A DNA stretch of 64,000 nt from Daphnia carinata (taxonomy: Eukaryota > Arthropoda > Branchiopoda > Diplostraca > Daphniidae), in contig NC_081336.1 in assembly GCF_022539665.2 (NCBI RefSeq), positions 3,286,001 to 3,350,000 of the forward strand, given 5' to 3'. Both the position numbers and the translations under genes were made by a program. Below, in pieces: positions 37,331 to 47,539 of the stretch. Below the pieces are notes generated by a model. The model was not told where the DNA came from and did no database searches. It was given only the letters and a program-made list of their open reading frames with translations. Positions within the stretch are counted from its first letter, which is position 1. Each line of letters opens with the position of its first letter.

Positions 37331-37727
37331 ATTTTTTTTTTTTACTTGGCAAAAAGTAAAAAATGAACATTAATGTTCCAAAAATTTTAAGCATTTTGAT
37401 CATAAATGAAATGGGGTGGCGGCTTTTTTCGTGTTTGTTTTGCTATTTCACTATTGGTTGATCGCGCGAGTTGCATATACTTATAACACTACTTCGTTAA
37501 CAGAGACTACTAGCATTATGTATCACACTAATGGGAAGGTATACCTGACAACTATAGATCATAGCATGAAGATATACCTCGTGCTATTATTAGAACCTTA
37601 TCATGCACGGCCATCTGATGTACCGTCAGGCTTAAAAATAAGCCCGACTAAAAAACAAGCCCGACTTTTTCTTATTTTCGTTACGCTGTAGCGTACTGGC
37701 ACCCTACGGGAAATTACGTAATACTAA

Positions 37728-37797
37728 TAGCTCTGAGGTAGAGCGTCGGACTACGGGAATCGAAAGTCAAGAGTTCGATTCACGTTTGGATCTTCTG
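37728..37797 (+). other. tRNA-like sequence (pseudo-tRNA or SINE head)
   Basis: Shows an A-box-like TAGCTCTGAGGTAGAGC and a B-box-like GAGTTCGATTC at tRNA spacing, but the anticodon and acceptor arms pair poorly. Confidence 0.4.
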
Positions 37798-37992
37798 TGC
37801 CAGAGGATTTAGTTACCGTTCCCACTAGAAATAGTGTTTGTTTATACAAAAAATGTATCACTCTACTGTATTTATGGGTGACATTCCGAGACGGAAATAT
37901 TAAATTGCGTTGGGACGCACAACAATATTATCACAAGTGCAAATAGATTTCCTTCAAAAGACATGGAAAAATAGTTAATAAATGAACAAGAC

Positions 37993-38062
37993 TCACGGCT
38001 CTATGGTTGAGCATAGGCGTCGTACGCCAGAAATCAAGGGTTCAATCCCCTAAAGAGTCAAA
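37993..38062 (+). other. tRNA-like sequence
   Basis: A-box-like CGGCTCTATGGTTGAGC, a GGCG/CGCC anticodon-stem remnant, and a T arm AAGGGTTCAATCCCCT. The acceptor arms do not pair well, so it is probably a pseudo-tRNA. Confidence 0.4.
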
Positions 38063-38382
38063 ATGAAATCAAATGTATATATGTAACTCAAAGTGTCAAA
38101 TACAATGAATACATGCAATTCAATATCATTAATGCACTAAACGTTACAGAATCTGCATTAAGTTAGATTAAAGTGCATTGTTCCATAAATTGTGAAATCA
38201 TATAACAATGAAATATCTGCTCATGATTGGGAACAGCAAAAATTGGAAGTATAACGTAAATGTCAATAAATGACCTTGCGACAGAAATAAGGAAATGTTC
38301 ACAATAGTGAAAAATGCAGAGCAACACCACGGCAATAAAAAAGACAACTTAAACTGTAAATTTTTATTTTTTAAGAATTTGT

Positions 38383-38779
38383 ATTGACAATACTCTGCAA
38401 AATTTAAAGACTTGCAACTTTGAAAGGGCAAAATAGCCGATTTCAAAGTTGCTGTCAACCAAGGTAGGGGGAGACACTACCTCAGTTGACTCACCGGGGA
38501 GATTACCCGGTGCGTGGCTAAGAGAAGCCGGAAGAAGAGCGAAGGTTGCGGACAAGCTTTTACGTGAGCGATTAACTGTTAATTCGGATTTTTGAGTAGC
38601 CTCATAGCCCTCCAATGATATCATCGGACCATGAGGACCCCCACGTCCCCTTTCCAGACAGCGCACTCACAACCGTTACTGCTGATCACAGTAGGGGCAT
38701 GACCCCCTACGGGCTTATTAAAAATCAAGGGGAAACGGGGCCACAGAAAAGAAGGGAGCCCAGATATGCACTTCAATTT
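38383..38779 (+). repeat. 0.4-kb structured repeat, diverged copy
   Basis: Homologous to segments inside both arms of the inverted duplication (41678-42090 on -, 42936-43349 on +) but clearly more diverged. Hairpins CACCGGG/CCCGGTG and GTAGGGG/CCCCTAC are conserved in all three copies. No ORF. It ends near AGATATGCACTTCAATTT. The element class was not recognised. Confidence 0.65.
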
Positions 38780-39453
38780 ATATAACGGTTAATACTTTGT
38801 TTTCGGGGCGCAGCAACGACTGAAGGTAATGGGCAGGTGGCATTTTTCAAAAATTCCTTCGGGCTTCCAACCGTAATCATTATGAAATTTGGTTCGACTA
38901 GATACCTCTTTTGATTCAGTATGATTCTTAACCTATTTAAAGAAAACGAAACATGAATCAATTTTTAAACGTAAAAAGGATCGGTGCAATCCTTCTTTAC
39001 CTCTTGTTTTGGTGAACTACTGGTATTAATTGCATTCAGCTAATGGTTTTGCAGACATAGTGCTTGCTTGAATGGTAAGTTGATGGGCAGCGAAGAAACT
39101 AATCATTAAGTGACTACCTATTTTCTAATACCTATGCAAATAACACAATAAATGGCATTTTAATTAGTTGTAATCATGGGTTCCAGGCACAAAAAAAGAG
39201 ACAGACTTATTGGATGAGACGGTTCAAAACGTTCCAATTTCTTTCAGGACCCCTGCATCAGAATGACAGACTGAGGAGTTTGGAAGTCGCGAACTGAGAT
39301 AGCCAATTTCGGTAATATACTTGATCTCTTTCATACTAGACATGTAATCTAAATTTGCTGCACAATGAAACAAAGCAGTAAAATAATTCTGTATAAAAAA
39401 TTTACAAAATTGCATTTTGTTACACCTATTTGGCTTTGTAAAGTGATACTGAC

Positions 39454-39669
39454 TTACAACATAGTCCTGTGAAGTTGGTCACAGGGCATGACAAGCAATA
39501 CATCTTCGATATAAACTGAAGCAGTCTGATTCAAGAATGCTTCCATTGTCCAAACACACTGCATAGTGACTGATGGAACAGCAGAAAAAAGAATGTAGAT
39601 TAACTGATTTTCAAGAAATAAGTACTTTACACGTTTGGAATTCTGACCAACTGTTTTTGCTGTTGACAT
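39454..39669 (-). other. Orphan candidate exon
   Basis: An open minus-strand frame contains a segment with a pyrimidine-rich acceptor (GTTCCATCAG) and a strong GTAAGT donor, encoding VTMQCVWTMEAFLNQT...DQLHRTML. A second open stretch at 39224-39415 could follow it but does not join in frame. The protein is not recognised; it may be a gene remnant. Confidence 0.2.
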
Positions 39670-39868
39670 TTTTCAAAATGTTGAGCACGTATGGCAATCC
39701 GTTTTACCCAAAAAAAAAAAAATTTCGGCCTTTTTTTTTTATTTCACTACTACCGCCATCTATCGATTGGTAGGAGTAAAACAGAAAGTAAGGCCGATAT
39801 TTTTATTTTTTATTTTTTTTTTTTTTGGGGGGGGGGAGGAAAACGGGTTGCCATACATTGCATCAGAC

Positions 39869-40360
39869 CATGGCCTACTATAATCACGGCCAGCAAACGC
39901 GCAATACCCCCTGCGCCTAAAACTAAAATTGCCAGAGGGGCCTAATACCCCAAATCGAACTCCACTTGCCGCAGCTTCATTCCACCCATTCCGATTTCCC
40001 CGACTTTTGCCACTGAATGGTAAAGGAGGTCAGTTACTAGTGCCCCGGTAGCAATTTAACTATATTTTGGTCTAATGGGTAGAACTTTCAGTTGGAATGC
40101 GGGAGACCTGTGTTCGAATCCAGCATAAATCTTTCTTTTTTTCTCCTTTCCTATAGTAAACTGGCCACGCGCGGCGCTAGGTTCCACTTTCCATTGTTTT
40201 TCCCACTCATTTCAATTCTTTATTAGTTACCAAACAGTGGAAAGTGGAGCTCGGTTTGGGGTATTAGACCCCTCTGGCAATTTCGTTTTAGGCGCAGGGG
40301 GTATTGCGCGTTTGCTGGCCGTGATTATAGTAGGCCATGCCGTGATTATAGTAGGCCATG
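39869..40360. repeat. Nested inverted repeat with internal 21-bp tandem duplication
   Basis: Arms at 39869-39967 and 40242-40360 are reverse complements with few mismatches (CATGGCCTACTATAATCACG at one end, CCACTT at the other). The right arm is longer because a 21-bp unit (GTGATTATAGTAGGCCATGC...) occurs twice in tandem at 40320-40360. The loop holds a tRNA-like sequence at about 40066-40133. Confidence 0.7.
40066..40133 (+). other. tRNA-like sequence in the loop of an inverted repeat
   Basis: TGGTCTAATGGGTAGAA resembles an A box and GTGTTCGAATCC a B box, with a GCGGGAGACC segment as in tRNA-Asp/Glu. The stems are incomplete, so a working tRNA is unlikely. Confidence 0.35.
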
Positions 40361-40757
40361 CATCAGACTTACCCATTCGCCAACCCAAGTGTGCATGTCT
40401 TTCTTGGACAATTATTTTATTTTGCTACTATGTTTGGTAAACTGCAATTATGCCCAATATTTTTGTCTTTGCATTTTAAGTTTCCTCTTAGATGATCTAT
40501 ACCTGATCATGTGTTCTAAAGTGATCTGCTTTCACAGCAGCTACATTTCTGTGTTCTTTTCCGTTGGTCTATGGTTCTGAATTGAGGCAGGTATATCTAT
40601 TATGCTATGTCACAAGTACTATAGGGAAAAGAATAACTGAAGTTGATTGAGATCTATTCTGATTCTCCTGGTATCCATCTCAACAGGTTTTTATTTGCTT
40701 TTCAACACCCATTTCATAGTGGTACATGTGGCTTTGATTAATATTACCATAAAGACT

Positions 40758-42243
40758 GCTGAAAATGGATGTGGTACGGAAACCCAGAAATGGCATGAGT
40801 TCAACATCAAACATGGATTAGGCACTTATCGGTTTTTTGTCTATCGAAAAAGTATTTTTAATGCTATTATTTTGCATTCACAGAATTTTAGCAGGGGATC
40901 AAGTCAAATCTGGAAGTGTTACAGGATGGAAGAGTTGCCCTGTAGTTGAAAAAACACTGAGAGTGCATTACTGTTAAGGTATGAGGTAAAGTAATAGAGT
41001 AATGCAAATTGTCTAATGAGAAGTATCATCTTGTGTTAATAAATCCGGTACAATTCTCATAGAATCCTTCATAGTGTCACAGCTAGAAGCCTCTAATAAT
41101 TCTGCTTCTCTGGCTAAAGAACAACTTGTCCTTTATGTTCAGAGTGTTGGTGAAGTTGGATACTTAAATGGCCCTAAAGATGTTTCACTTTGCTGGCATT
41201 GCAGCGATGAACATCATACATGGACTCTTTAGGTATGAAAGGAATTTTCTTGAAAAATTTTTGAATTTATGACGAAGCATTTCTCCTCCTTTTTGCCAAC
41301 CATGTCTAATCTACAAAAAAAAAATTATCCAATAGGAAAGGATTTTCATATACTGGGAACATAACTATCAACTATGCAACATTCTACGGGTGCTATTTTA
41401 TCATTCAAGAGCCTTATACAATGATGTTCATTTGCAATTTGTATGGCCTTTCCCAAGCTTCTGCCAGAAGTTGAATCTATGAGTCATGTAAGTCACATGA
41501 GCAACAATTGAGATGCTTAATGGTGTTTTTCTTTTCTCAGTATAGGTTAATAGTAACATTGGATCTGAAAAGATTCTTGGTTGGGGCAAGACACTGAATA
41601 AATTGTAATGATTGGATGGATGACATGACATTTCTATACATCATTCGGATTCCCGAGACGGTATTTTATATTTAAAAAATTGAAGTGCATATCTGGGCTC
41701 CCTTCCTTTCCGTAGCCCCGTTTCCCCTTGACTCGTAATAAGCCCGTAGGGGGTCATGCCCCTACTGTACGGTATATATAAAAATAACATATACCGAGGT
41801 TTGGAGGGCTCTGGCCGGAAAGGGGACGTGGGGGTCCGCGTAGTCCGATGATGTGTTCACGGAGGGCGACGTGGCTACCCACAAATCCGAACTAAAGGTT
41901 AATCGCTCCTGTAAAAATGTTCCAAATCTTCAGCTCTTCTTCCGGCTTCTCTTAGCCAATCACCGGGTAATCTCCCCGGTGGGTCAACAAGGCAGTGTCT
42001 CCCCCTGCCTGGGTTGACGGCAACTTTTGAAATGGCTATTGTGCCTTTTTAAAGTTGCAAAAATAATTGTAATGTGCAGAGAATTGTCAATAAAATTTTT
42101 TTTAGAAAATATTTTTTGCAAAATTTGTTTCTTTCATTGTCTATGTTAGCTGTGTTCACACATTACATCCATTATCAGATTTTTTTTTTTGCTTTATTTG
42201 TTTTTGTCACCTTTGATGGTAAGCATTTTTTCCATTGGTTTAT
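40758..42243 (+). repeat. Left arm of a 1.49-kb inverted duplication
   Basis: Reverse complement of 42780-44268 at about 99% by eye. It carries a 5'-truncated copy of the coiled-coil gene: its homology begins in the middle of exon 4 of the copy at 44077-44809. It also carries one minus-strand copy of the 0.4-kb repeat (41678-42090). Most visible differences between the arms lie in the inner, repeat-bearing part. Confidence 0.9.
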
Positions 42244-42356
42244 TTGCTTATTCAATTATTATTTATAACAATCTTTGAATTCTTTAACTTAGATTCAAGG
42301 AACAATGTGTAATGTCTGGATATTTTTTGATGTAATTTTGTATTTTGTTTTACTCG

Positions 42357-42420
42357 TATGGGAACCGAACCCAGACATTCAGCGTGCAACGCCGATGCTC
42401 TAACATTGAGCCACGAGATA
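42357..42420 (-). other. tRNA-Ala(TGC)-like sequence in the palindrome spacer
   Basis: On the minus strand: TGGCTCAATGTTAGAGC (A box), anticodon arm TCGGC-GTTGCAC-GCTGA with anticodon TGC, and T arm TGGGTTCGGTTCCCA. The acceptor stem is short and positions 8-9 appear missing, so it is probably a pseudogene. Confidence 0.45.
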
Positions 42421-42507
42421 CATCTCTTTATCGCATATCATATGATATATTCTAGGATGTTTATGCAGTCTTTCACAACTATATGTTTATCTTTCTATTG
42501 TTTTCAT

Positions 42508-42575
42508 AAGGTTCATAGCTCTGTGGTAGAGCCTTTAGTTGTGATATCTGTTACCCTGGGTTCAAACCTCAGTAA
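42508..42575 (+). other. tRNA-like sequence in the palindrome spacer
   Basis: TAGCTCTGTGGTAGAGC (A box) and CTGGGTTCAAACCTCAG (T arm) at tRNA spacing. The anticodon arm is not convincing. Confidence 0.4.
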
Positions 42576-42687
42576 ATGTGTGAAAATAAAGTAGAATAAA
42601 TGTAGAAGCGTATACTGCATTTCAGTTTTATTCTAAGTGTAAATGCAAGTCCACAAGTAACTAGAAAAAAGCCAACTTGTCATCATA

Positions 42688-42755
42688 TGGTTCATGGCTC
42701 ACTGGTAGAGCATCGGCGCGGTATGCCGAACATCCAGTGTTCGATCCCTGGATAA
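42688..42755 (+). other. tRNA-like sequence in the palindrome spacer
   Basis: TGGCTCACTGGTAGAGC (A box), a perfect five-pair anticodon stem TCGGC/GCCGA, and a T arm near CAGTGTTCGATCCCTG. Position 33 is C instead of the invariant U, arguing against function. Confidence 0.45.
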
Positions 42756-42779
42756 TAATAGAATGCTTACAGATAAACG

Positions 42780-44268
42780 ATAAACCAATGGAAAAAATGC
42801 TTACCATCAAAGGTGACAAAAACAAATAAAGGAAAAAAAAAAAAAAAAATCTGATAAATGTAATGTGTGAACACAGCTAACATAGACAATGAAAGAAACA
42901 AATTTTGCAAAAAATATTTTCTAAAAAAAATTTTATTGACAATTCTCTGCACACTACAATTATTTTTGCAACTTTAAAAAGGCACAATAGCCCTTTCAAA
43001 AGTTGCCGTCAACCCAGGCAGGGGGAGACACTGCCTTGTTGACCCACCGGGGAGATTACCCGGTGATTGGCTAAGAGAAGCCGGAAGAAGAGCTGAAGAT
43101 TTGGAACATTTTTACAGGAGCGATTAACCTTTAGTTCGGATTTGTGGGTAGCCACATCGCCCTCCGTGAACACATCATCGGACTAAGCGGCACCCCACGT
43201 CCCCTTTCCGGCCAGAGCCCTCCAAACCTCGGTATATGTTGTTTTTATATATACCGTACAGTAGGGGCATGACCCCCTACGGGCTTATTACGAGTCAAGG
43301 GGAAACGGGGCTTCAGAAAAGAAGGGAGCCCAGATATGCACTTCAATTTTTTAAATATAAAATACCGTCTCGGGAATCCGAATGATGTATAGAAATGTCA
43401 TGTCATCCATCCAATCATTACAATTTATTCAGTGTCTTGCCCCAACCAAGAATCTTTTCAGATCCAATGTTACTATTAACCTATACTGAGAAAAGAAAAA
43501 CACCATTAAGCATCTCAATTGTTGCTCATGTGACTTACATGACTCATAGATTCAACTTCTGGCAGAAGCTTGGGAAAGGCCATACAAATTGCAAATGAAC
43601 ATCATTGTATAAGGCTCTTGAATGATAAAATAGCACCCGTAGAATGTTGCATAGTTGATAGTTATGTTCCCAGTATATGAAAATCCTTTCCTATTGGATA
43701 ATTTTTTTTTTGTAGATTAGACATGGTTGGCAAAAAGGAGGAGAAATGCTTCGTCATAAATTCAAAATTTTTTCAAGAAAATTCCTTTCATACCTAAAGA
43801 GTCCATGTATGATGTTCATCGCTGCAATGCCAGCAAAGTGAAACATCTTTAGGGCCATTTAAGTATCCAACTTCACCAACACTCTGAACATAAAGGACAA
43901 GTTGTTCTTTAGCCAGAGAAGCAGAATTATTAGAGGCTTCTAGCTGTGACACTATGAAGGATTCTATGAGAATTGTACCGGATTTATTAACACAAGATGA
44001 TACTTCTCATTAGACAATTTGCATTACTCTATTACTTTACCTCATACCTTAACAGTAATGCACTCTCAGTGTTTTTTCAACTACAGGGCAACTCTTCCAT
44101 CCTGTAACACTTCCAGATTTGACTTGATCCCCTGCTAAAATTCTGTGAATGCAAAATAATAGCATTAAAAATACTTTTTCGATAGACAAAAAACCGATAA
44201 GTGCCTAATCCATGTTTGATGTTGAACTCATGCCATTTCTGGGTTTCCGTACCACATCCATTTTCAGC
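42780..44268 (-). repeat. Right arm of the 1.49-kb inverted duplication
   Basis: Inverted partner of 40758-42243, with a 536-bp spacer between them. It contains the 3' half of a gene read on the minus strand and a 0.4-kb repeat copy at 42936-43349 with hairpins at 43045-43065 and 43261-43280. The outer junction, at about 44268, falls inside a coding exon of the gene that continues to 44809. The right arm is therefore the likely source and the left arm the copy. Confidence 0.9.
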
Positions 44269-44809
44269 CCAAATACGGTCCCACAATTGTTGACTTCCTT
44301 CGCTGCATGGACTTATTACTAACAATTCTTTTAGTGCAGCACTAACAGAATTTAACTTTAACACACTGTCAGGTGGTAGACTGAATAACTAAACAATAAA
44401 TAATTGTTTGTTAAAATTCTATACTTATTTTGAATTCTTATTTGAAAAGTTTAGGTACCTGACTGTGTTCGCCTAATGCCAATTCATCCTCATGTTCAGT
44501 TAGGGATGAGTTTGGAAAAACTTCCTTCACTGTTTGGAAACTGTTCCATTCCAATTTGTTCTTTTCCCCTAGCTGAGCTTGTAGACTCAAAATTTGAGCT
44601 ACAAAACACAAATGAATAAAAGCAAATAAATAGAATCATTACGTATTAGGCCTTACCATCCTTAGCTTTGCTGTTATCTAATATTTTGTGTTGTTCCAAT
44701 AATTGGGCCTGCAGCTTCATAATTTGATCTAATAAACAATAATTAATAATTGAAAACCAATATAATAATGTTTATACTTACCATCCTTTTGTTGTATTAT
44801 CTTATCCAT
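44077..44809 (-). CDS. Uncharacterised small coiled-coil protein
   Basis: Not recognised. Four exons join in frame to 176 residues: 44782-44809, 44657-44728, 44459-44577, 44077-44388. The N-terminus (MDKIIQQKDDQIMKLQAQLLEQHK) is a heptad-like coiled coil. The rest is a mixed globular segment with CGTETQKWHEFNIKHG and SSQIWKCYRME. An upstream ATG at 44846 opens only a 14-codon frame overlapping this start. Downstream, at 43930-43800, a further open stretch (VSQLEASNNSASLAKEQ...LCWHCSDEHHTWTL) may be another exon of the same gene; a 63-66-bp intron inside the last exon is also possible. The 3' half is duplicated in inverted orientation at 40758-41232. Multiple introns argue against a simple transposase ORF. 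Confidence 0.4.
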
Positions 44810-45185
44810 TTTTCAATTGTTCCTCCAGCCACACGTTATTCTCCATCCACGCTACTGAACTAACTGCGAATGGCATTCAATGGACTGAAATTGCCTACGT
44901 CAGTAATAACGAGTCTGAGCGGTAGATGGCTACGTGTCGGAAAAAAAGAAAAAAGTGTGATTTTTTTTCTATAGCCATCTATCGGCCAGATTCCTATTGA
45001 ATTTTCTAAATACAACTTTACGCATTCTAGCCATGCAAATATATAATTTTTTCAATTAATAACTTTATTTGATTAACATATAACTATACAGTAATTTTTT
45101 TGCTATATTCTACTTGCTTAATTAAATTATTATTACCATTAACTATTAACTTTCCATTTTGTACTGCAGCAATTATAATGAATGT

Positions 45186-45359
45186 AATTCTAATAATAAT
45201 TAGAATGATTGCGTGTTTTAGGTATACATAATATGTTTGAATAATATAAAGTTGTTATTGTGTATTATTTTCATACCGCAACAACCAACAACGACTTTAT
45301 ATTACTCAAACATACTATTTATACCTAAAACAAGCAATCATTGTAATTGTTATTAGAAC
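45186..45359. repeat. MITE-like hairpin
   Basis: Two inverted arms of about 75 bp (45186-45262 and 45285-45359) separated by about 22 bp, AT-rich with several mismatches; each contains TTTTAGGTATA or its complement near the middle. No coding capacity. The structure is that of a miniature inverted-repeat element. Confidence 0.65.
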
Positions 45360-45595
45360 GGTTTGAGTAATATAAAAAGAATATAAAAATATAATATAAA
45401 AAGCACCAAGAAGTTCGAACACATTTTTCGATATTTTCATCTTACTTAGTGGCGTCAACGGACGATTCACACACACACACACACACCCTCGATCTCTACA
45501 TACACTGACCGATTTCGGTCAGAATTACTAGAAATATGACCGGTAGATGGCGTTGGGAAAGAAAACTGTTAAACATCAGCTGTTTGCAGCCCTTT

Positions 45596-46893
45596 TTATT
45601 CGTGGATTGTATTACATTTGTAAAGAGCGTTCAGTTTGAAAATATCCACCTAAAGTATACGAAAATAATATTTTAAAATGGAATGAAGCTCTTAATTTTT
45701 TTTTGGCTCGAACGCATTACTTCACTAAATCCTCTTCGTTGACCGATCTCGACGCCTGGCTGACGAGTAATGATGGTAGGGATACTGGGATCAATAGGGA
45801 AACTATAAGCCCCGTAGTGCATAACGGATCCTTAACGATTTCAGACAAGTTAAAAACACAAAGAACAGTTAGTACCTCACCAAGATCAATCATAATCACT
45901 AACTATAGCTTTTCACCGTAGTCGTAAGATGCTCCTAGATATTGGATAACATCCGGGCCGTACGAAAGAAAATTCGCCTCAGTACCTATTACCGGTATCC
46001 ACTCATAATGAATTATCTGTTTATAATGCAAACCACTTATACCAGGTTGAATGTTGGGATAGTTAATTATGACGTAATCATCGCGATCAGTTCGGCTCTG
46101 CTCGTGGAAGAAACCCAACGCATGCATTAGCTCGTGCATGGCTGTTCCTGGAAGCCCATCATTAAAACAGCCGCTATCCAGGGAAACTGTTTGTGCAACT
46201 CCAATTCGACCGATATAGCTATAACATCTAATCATATGCAAAAGCAAAAGAAGTTTTACGTGAATCACCATGAGAAATAAAAAATTATTATTTACCCGGC
46301 ACCGGTTTTCTCGATATAAACGTAATCTAGTTGATCAGTTCGTTCAGTAAATCTGATGCAAGTTTTGGTCTCGTACTCGTTTATGGCTTGGGTAATTAAG
46401 TCAAGTTCAGTGCCAGCTGTTATGAAAAGAAACATTGTTACTTTTAGAATTTGCCAACTGAGCCAAATTTATCAATTTACTGAAGTTGTCGGCAATGCTA
46501 TAGAAGATCACACCGTTTGGCCATAGTAAATTTTCGTACACTATGGCGTTTTTTGGCTGTCGCAATCGTATTTTATAAGCTTAGTTCAGCAACGCCCTAA
46601 CATGGATGCTACTTGTCTTACCTCTTGGCCGGCTAACACGTCAAAGCCATTGATTCCGGCAATATCCCCTTCGAACAAGTCTAAGTTAGAATCCTGATAC
46701 GTTGACTCCGAGATGTGCTGCAGAGCACTTGCCTGGCTTTCTAAAGAAAATATTTGGTAGGATGGCGTAAGATTTTGTTCTTTCAGTTTACAGAGATAGC
46801 TTAAAAATGCAAATACTTACCTAGAGGTTTTGCCCACGTTAGTAAAGGAGCCGTACAACAGACCATCAAACAAAAGGCTGCTAAAGGGAGCAT
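45596..46893 (-). CDS. Astacin-family zinc metalloprotease, secreted (astacin D)
   Basis: Eight minus-strand exons join in frame to 268 residues: 46821-46893, 46622-46740, 46481-46556, 46296-46416, 46043-46227, 45917-45985, 45721-45830, 45596-45649. The signal peptide begins MLPLAAFCLMVCCTAPLLTWA. The propeptide is 12 residues longer than in astacin A and keeps the FEGD aspartate switch. The zinc site is HELMHALGFFHE and the Met-turn SVMHYG. The last exon ends LNALYKC then NTIHE, without extra domains. It is the most divergent intact copy here: exon 5 is 15-21 nt shorter than in the others, losing the CxxC pair before the zinc site, which may remove a disulfide. The intron phases are the same as in the other copies. 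Confidence 0.92.
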
Positions 46894-47484
46894 ATCGCAA
46901 TCATCCAAAACTGCCTGCGTTCTACTGACAATCCGCTTTTCGTAAAGCTGTTTGAAGTGCCAAGATTAATCTTCCCCACCCAGGAATACAAACCAAAACA
47001 AACAACAATATAGCCAGCTTTTATCGAACCTTAAAATTTATCTGAGTTATCGCCAGCCATGACAGGGAAGGACAATGTAAGTTATATCTTTCTTCCCACT
47101 ACCTAGACCCACGGGATACTAGTTGGGCAACCTGAGATTCATAAAATCAAATTGAATAGTCTGATTTCTAAATTATACCTGCATTTTCTGCACTGCAACT
47201 CTTAAACTACGCGTGCTACAATTTTTCATACACAACTGATTTGCTATCCAAAATCTCTGCAGAATTTTCGTCGTTTACCATTCTGCAGAGACGATATGTC
47301 CGAGTTTCATTTTCCTTGAAAATAATAATAACTTAAACAAAAAATTAACTGACAAGCTATTGTGAACTTTTAAAAAGAGTTATCTAAACTGATAAGAGAA
47401 AAATAATACTTGTGCCTACCGAAGCAACTTAGGTAAACCCAAGAAGCAAGAAACGAAGTCTTGATGGTCAATCCTACTTTCCCA
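46894..47484. other. Intergenic between astacin D and AKAP17A
   Basis: Non-coding AT-rich sequence with the astacin D 5' region and the AKAP17A 3' flank. No clear TATA box is seen at the expected distance from astacin D. Confidence 0.35.
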
Positions 47485-47490
47485 TTTATT
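47485..47490 (-). terminator. Probable AKAP17A polyadenylation signal
   Basis: AATAAA on the minus strand, 50 bp after the AKAP17A stop codon. Confidence 0.55.
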
Positions 47491-47539
47491 ACACGAAAAG
47501 GGTATTCAGGGTATTCATTAAACAGAGGCGTTTTCCATT

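Noticed and set aside
38383-38779. Possible rRNA or snRNA gene, because of GC-rich conserved stems
   Set aside because: No match to the U1, U2, U5, U6, 5S or 18S/28S core motifs I know; treated as an unclassified repeat.
40647-40949. Plus-strand frame in the left palindrome arm as an independent gene
   Set aside because: Its homologous part is the truncated copy of exon 4 of the minus-strand gene at 44077-44809; the N-terminal part is unrelated junction sequence.
42074-42952. Mirror-image Phe-rich frames at the inner ends of the palindrome
   Set aside because: They read through AT-rich sequence and poly(T); matching frames on opposite strands follow from the inverted duplication, not from a gene.
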